DNA of 32,746 bases from Bdellovibrionales bacterium (GTDB lineage: Bacteria; Bdellovibrionota; Bdellovibrionia; Bdellovibrionales; JAMPXM01). This document shows, in pieces, positions 32,441 to 32,746 of the stretch. The translations under genes were made by a program, and so were the position numbers. Within the stretch, counting starts at the first letter, position 1. Every line of letters starts with the position of its first letter. Under the pieces are notes generated by a model. It was not told the DNA's origin and ran no database searches. It saw nothing but the letters and a program-made list of their open reading frames with translations. Location of the stretch: contig SYLX01000161.1 of assembly GCA_005808505.1 (NCBI GenBank), positions 1-32,746 of the forward strand. Direction: 5' to 3'.

Positions 32441-32746
32441 CTCGCACCTCCGCTGGGCGAGAATGTAACACGAGATTTCGGCGGAAATTTTTGCGGGCTA
32501 TTTGCGCGTTAGCGAACAGTTTCGCGAAAACTCGCGCGGGATGGTTTGAGCTTGAGATTCGCTTCCTGATGCTAGTCGTGAGCGCAAGCAAGCACCACCT
32601 AGTCGATGTTTTGCAAAGCGAACCCCTGTGGAAAAATCGGCCCGCGCACCCTCGCAAGCACAAAATCAAAATTATTTACGGCTGCCTGACATCCGGACGC
32701 CCCCTTTGCCCATGCCCTTACTCGCACCCACACCCACACCCACACC
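32441..32746. other. Non-coding right end upstream of the HNH gene
   Basis: About 306 bp with no recognisable gene. Open frames across it have no family similarity. It contains a 10-bp palindrome TTTCGCGAAA at 32520-32529 and, on the minus strand shortly before the HNH gene, TGTTACATT, which could act as an extended -10. The right end is C-rich and finishes in a short tandem repeat. Confidence 0.4.
32725..32746. repeat. CACCCA hexamer tandem repeat at the window edge
   Basis: About 3.7 copies of the unit CACCCA, running to the last base of the window, so the total copy number is unknown. It may be a slippage-prone repeat or low-complexity sequence. Confidence 0.7.

Noticed and set aside
32628-32636. 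DnaA-box-like TGTGGAAAA near the right end
   Set aside because: A single imperfect match with no cluster, AT-rich unwinding region or neighbouring dnaA/dnaN genes.
1-32746. CRISPR arrays, tRNA/rRNA genes, insertion sequences and clear Rho-independent terminators
   Set aside because: None was seen by eye: no regularly spaced repeats, no transposase genes, and the very tight convergent gene ends leave no stem plus T-run that I could support.

Overview
The window looks like a piece of a Gram-negative bacterial chromosome of middling GC, roughly 50-55% by eye. The interrupted HNH-endonuclease gene near the right end, the style of the envelope-glycan genes and the gene mix suggest a Bdellovibrionota/Oligoflexia-type organism. 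That placement is an inference and weak. The coding density is very high. Many neighbours share ATGA start/stop overlaps and most convergent genes abut within about 15 bp.

Left edge (1-1280): a 5'-truncated LysR-type regulator that keeps both OxyR redox cysteines, then a small PilZ-like protein. Next (1289-5238, minus strand) is a compact run read as methyltransferase, ABC-2 permease, pxpB, pxpC, pxpA. The last three make the prokaryotic 5-oxoprolinase. pxpB has no standard start codon where its homology begins.

The most interesting part is 3677-9859, a probable peptide-modification (RiPP-like) locus that I cannot match to a characterised product. On the plus strand a PqqD-like peptide-binding protein, a small S26-type Ser/His peptidase and a radical SAM/SPASM enzyme form one overlapping operon. 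Converging on it from the other strand are an ABC ATPase, an HPr-kinase-like protein and a 72-residue peptide with a YxxP recognition-like motif, two cysteines and a C-terminal serine. The flanking permease, methyltransferase and NTP_transf_5 nucleotidyltransferase complete the set. A working model: the PqqD protein binds the leader, the radical SAM enzyme modifies the Cys-containing tail, the kinase may phosphorylate the terminal Ser (as in paeninodin-type lasso peptides), the peptidase trims and the ABC pair exports.

Region 9856-25517 is a Wzx/Wzy-type surface polysaccharide locus: three GT4 glycosyltransferases, a Wzz/BY-kinase-like protein with a defective P-loop, a three-gene UDP-L-FucNAc/L-QuiNAc-type sugar pathway, an O-antigen polymerase, a flippase, a WecA/MraY-type initiating transferase with a long cytosolic tail, and a short SLBB-only export-like protein. 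A two-gene ferritin-like operon (13332-15268) sits inside it.

The right part (25518-31548) holds envelope-homeostasis genes: an MscS channel, a winged-helix/coiled-coil protein divergent from a PspA homologue with its membrane-protein partner, and an MFS-PlsC fusion. The end (31553-32746) holds an HNH endonuclease gene broken by an in-frame TGA, then about 300 bp without a recognisable gene, finishing in a CACCCA hexamer repeat at the window edge.
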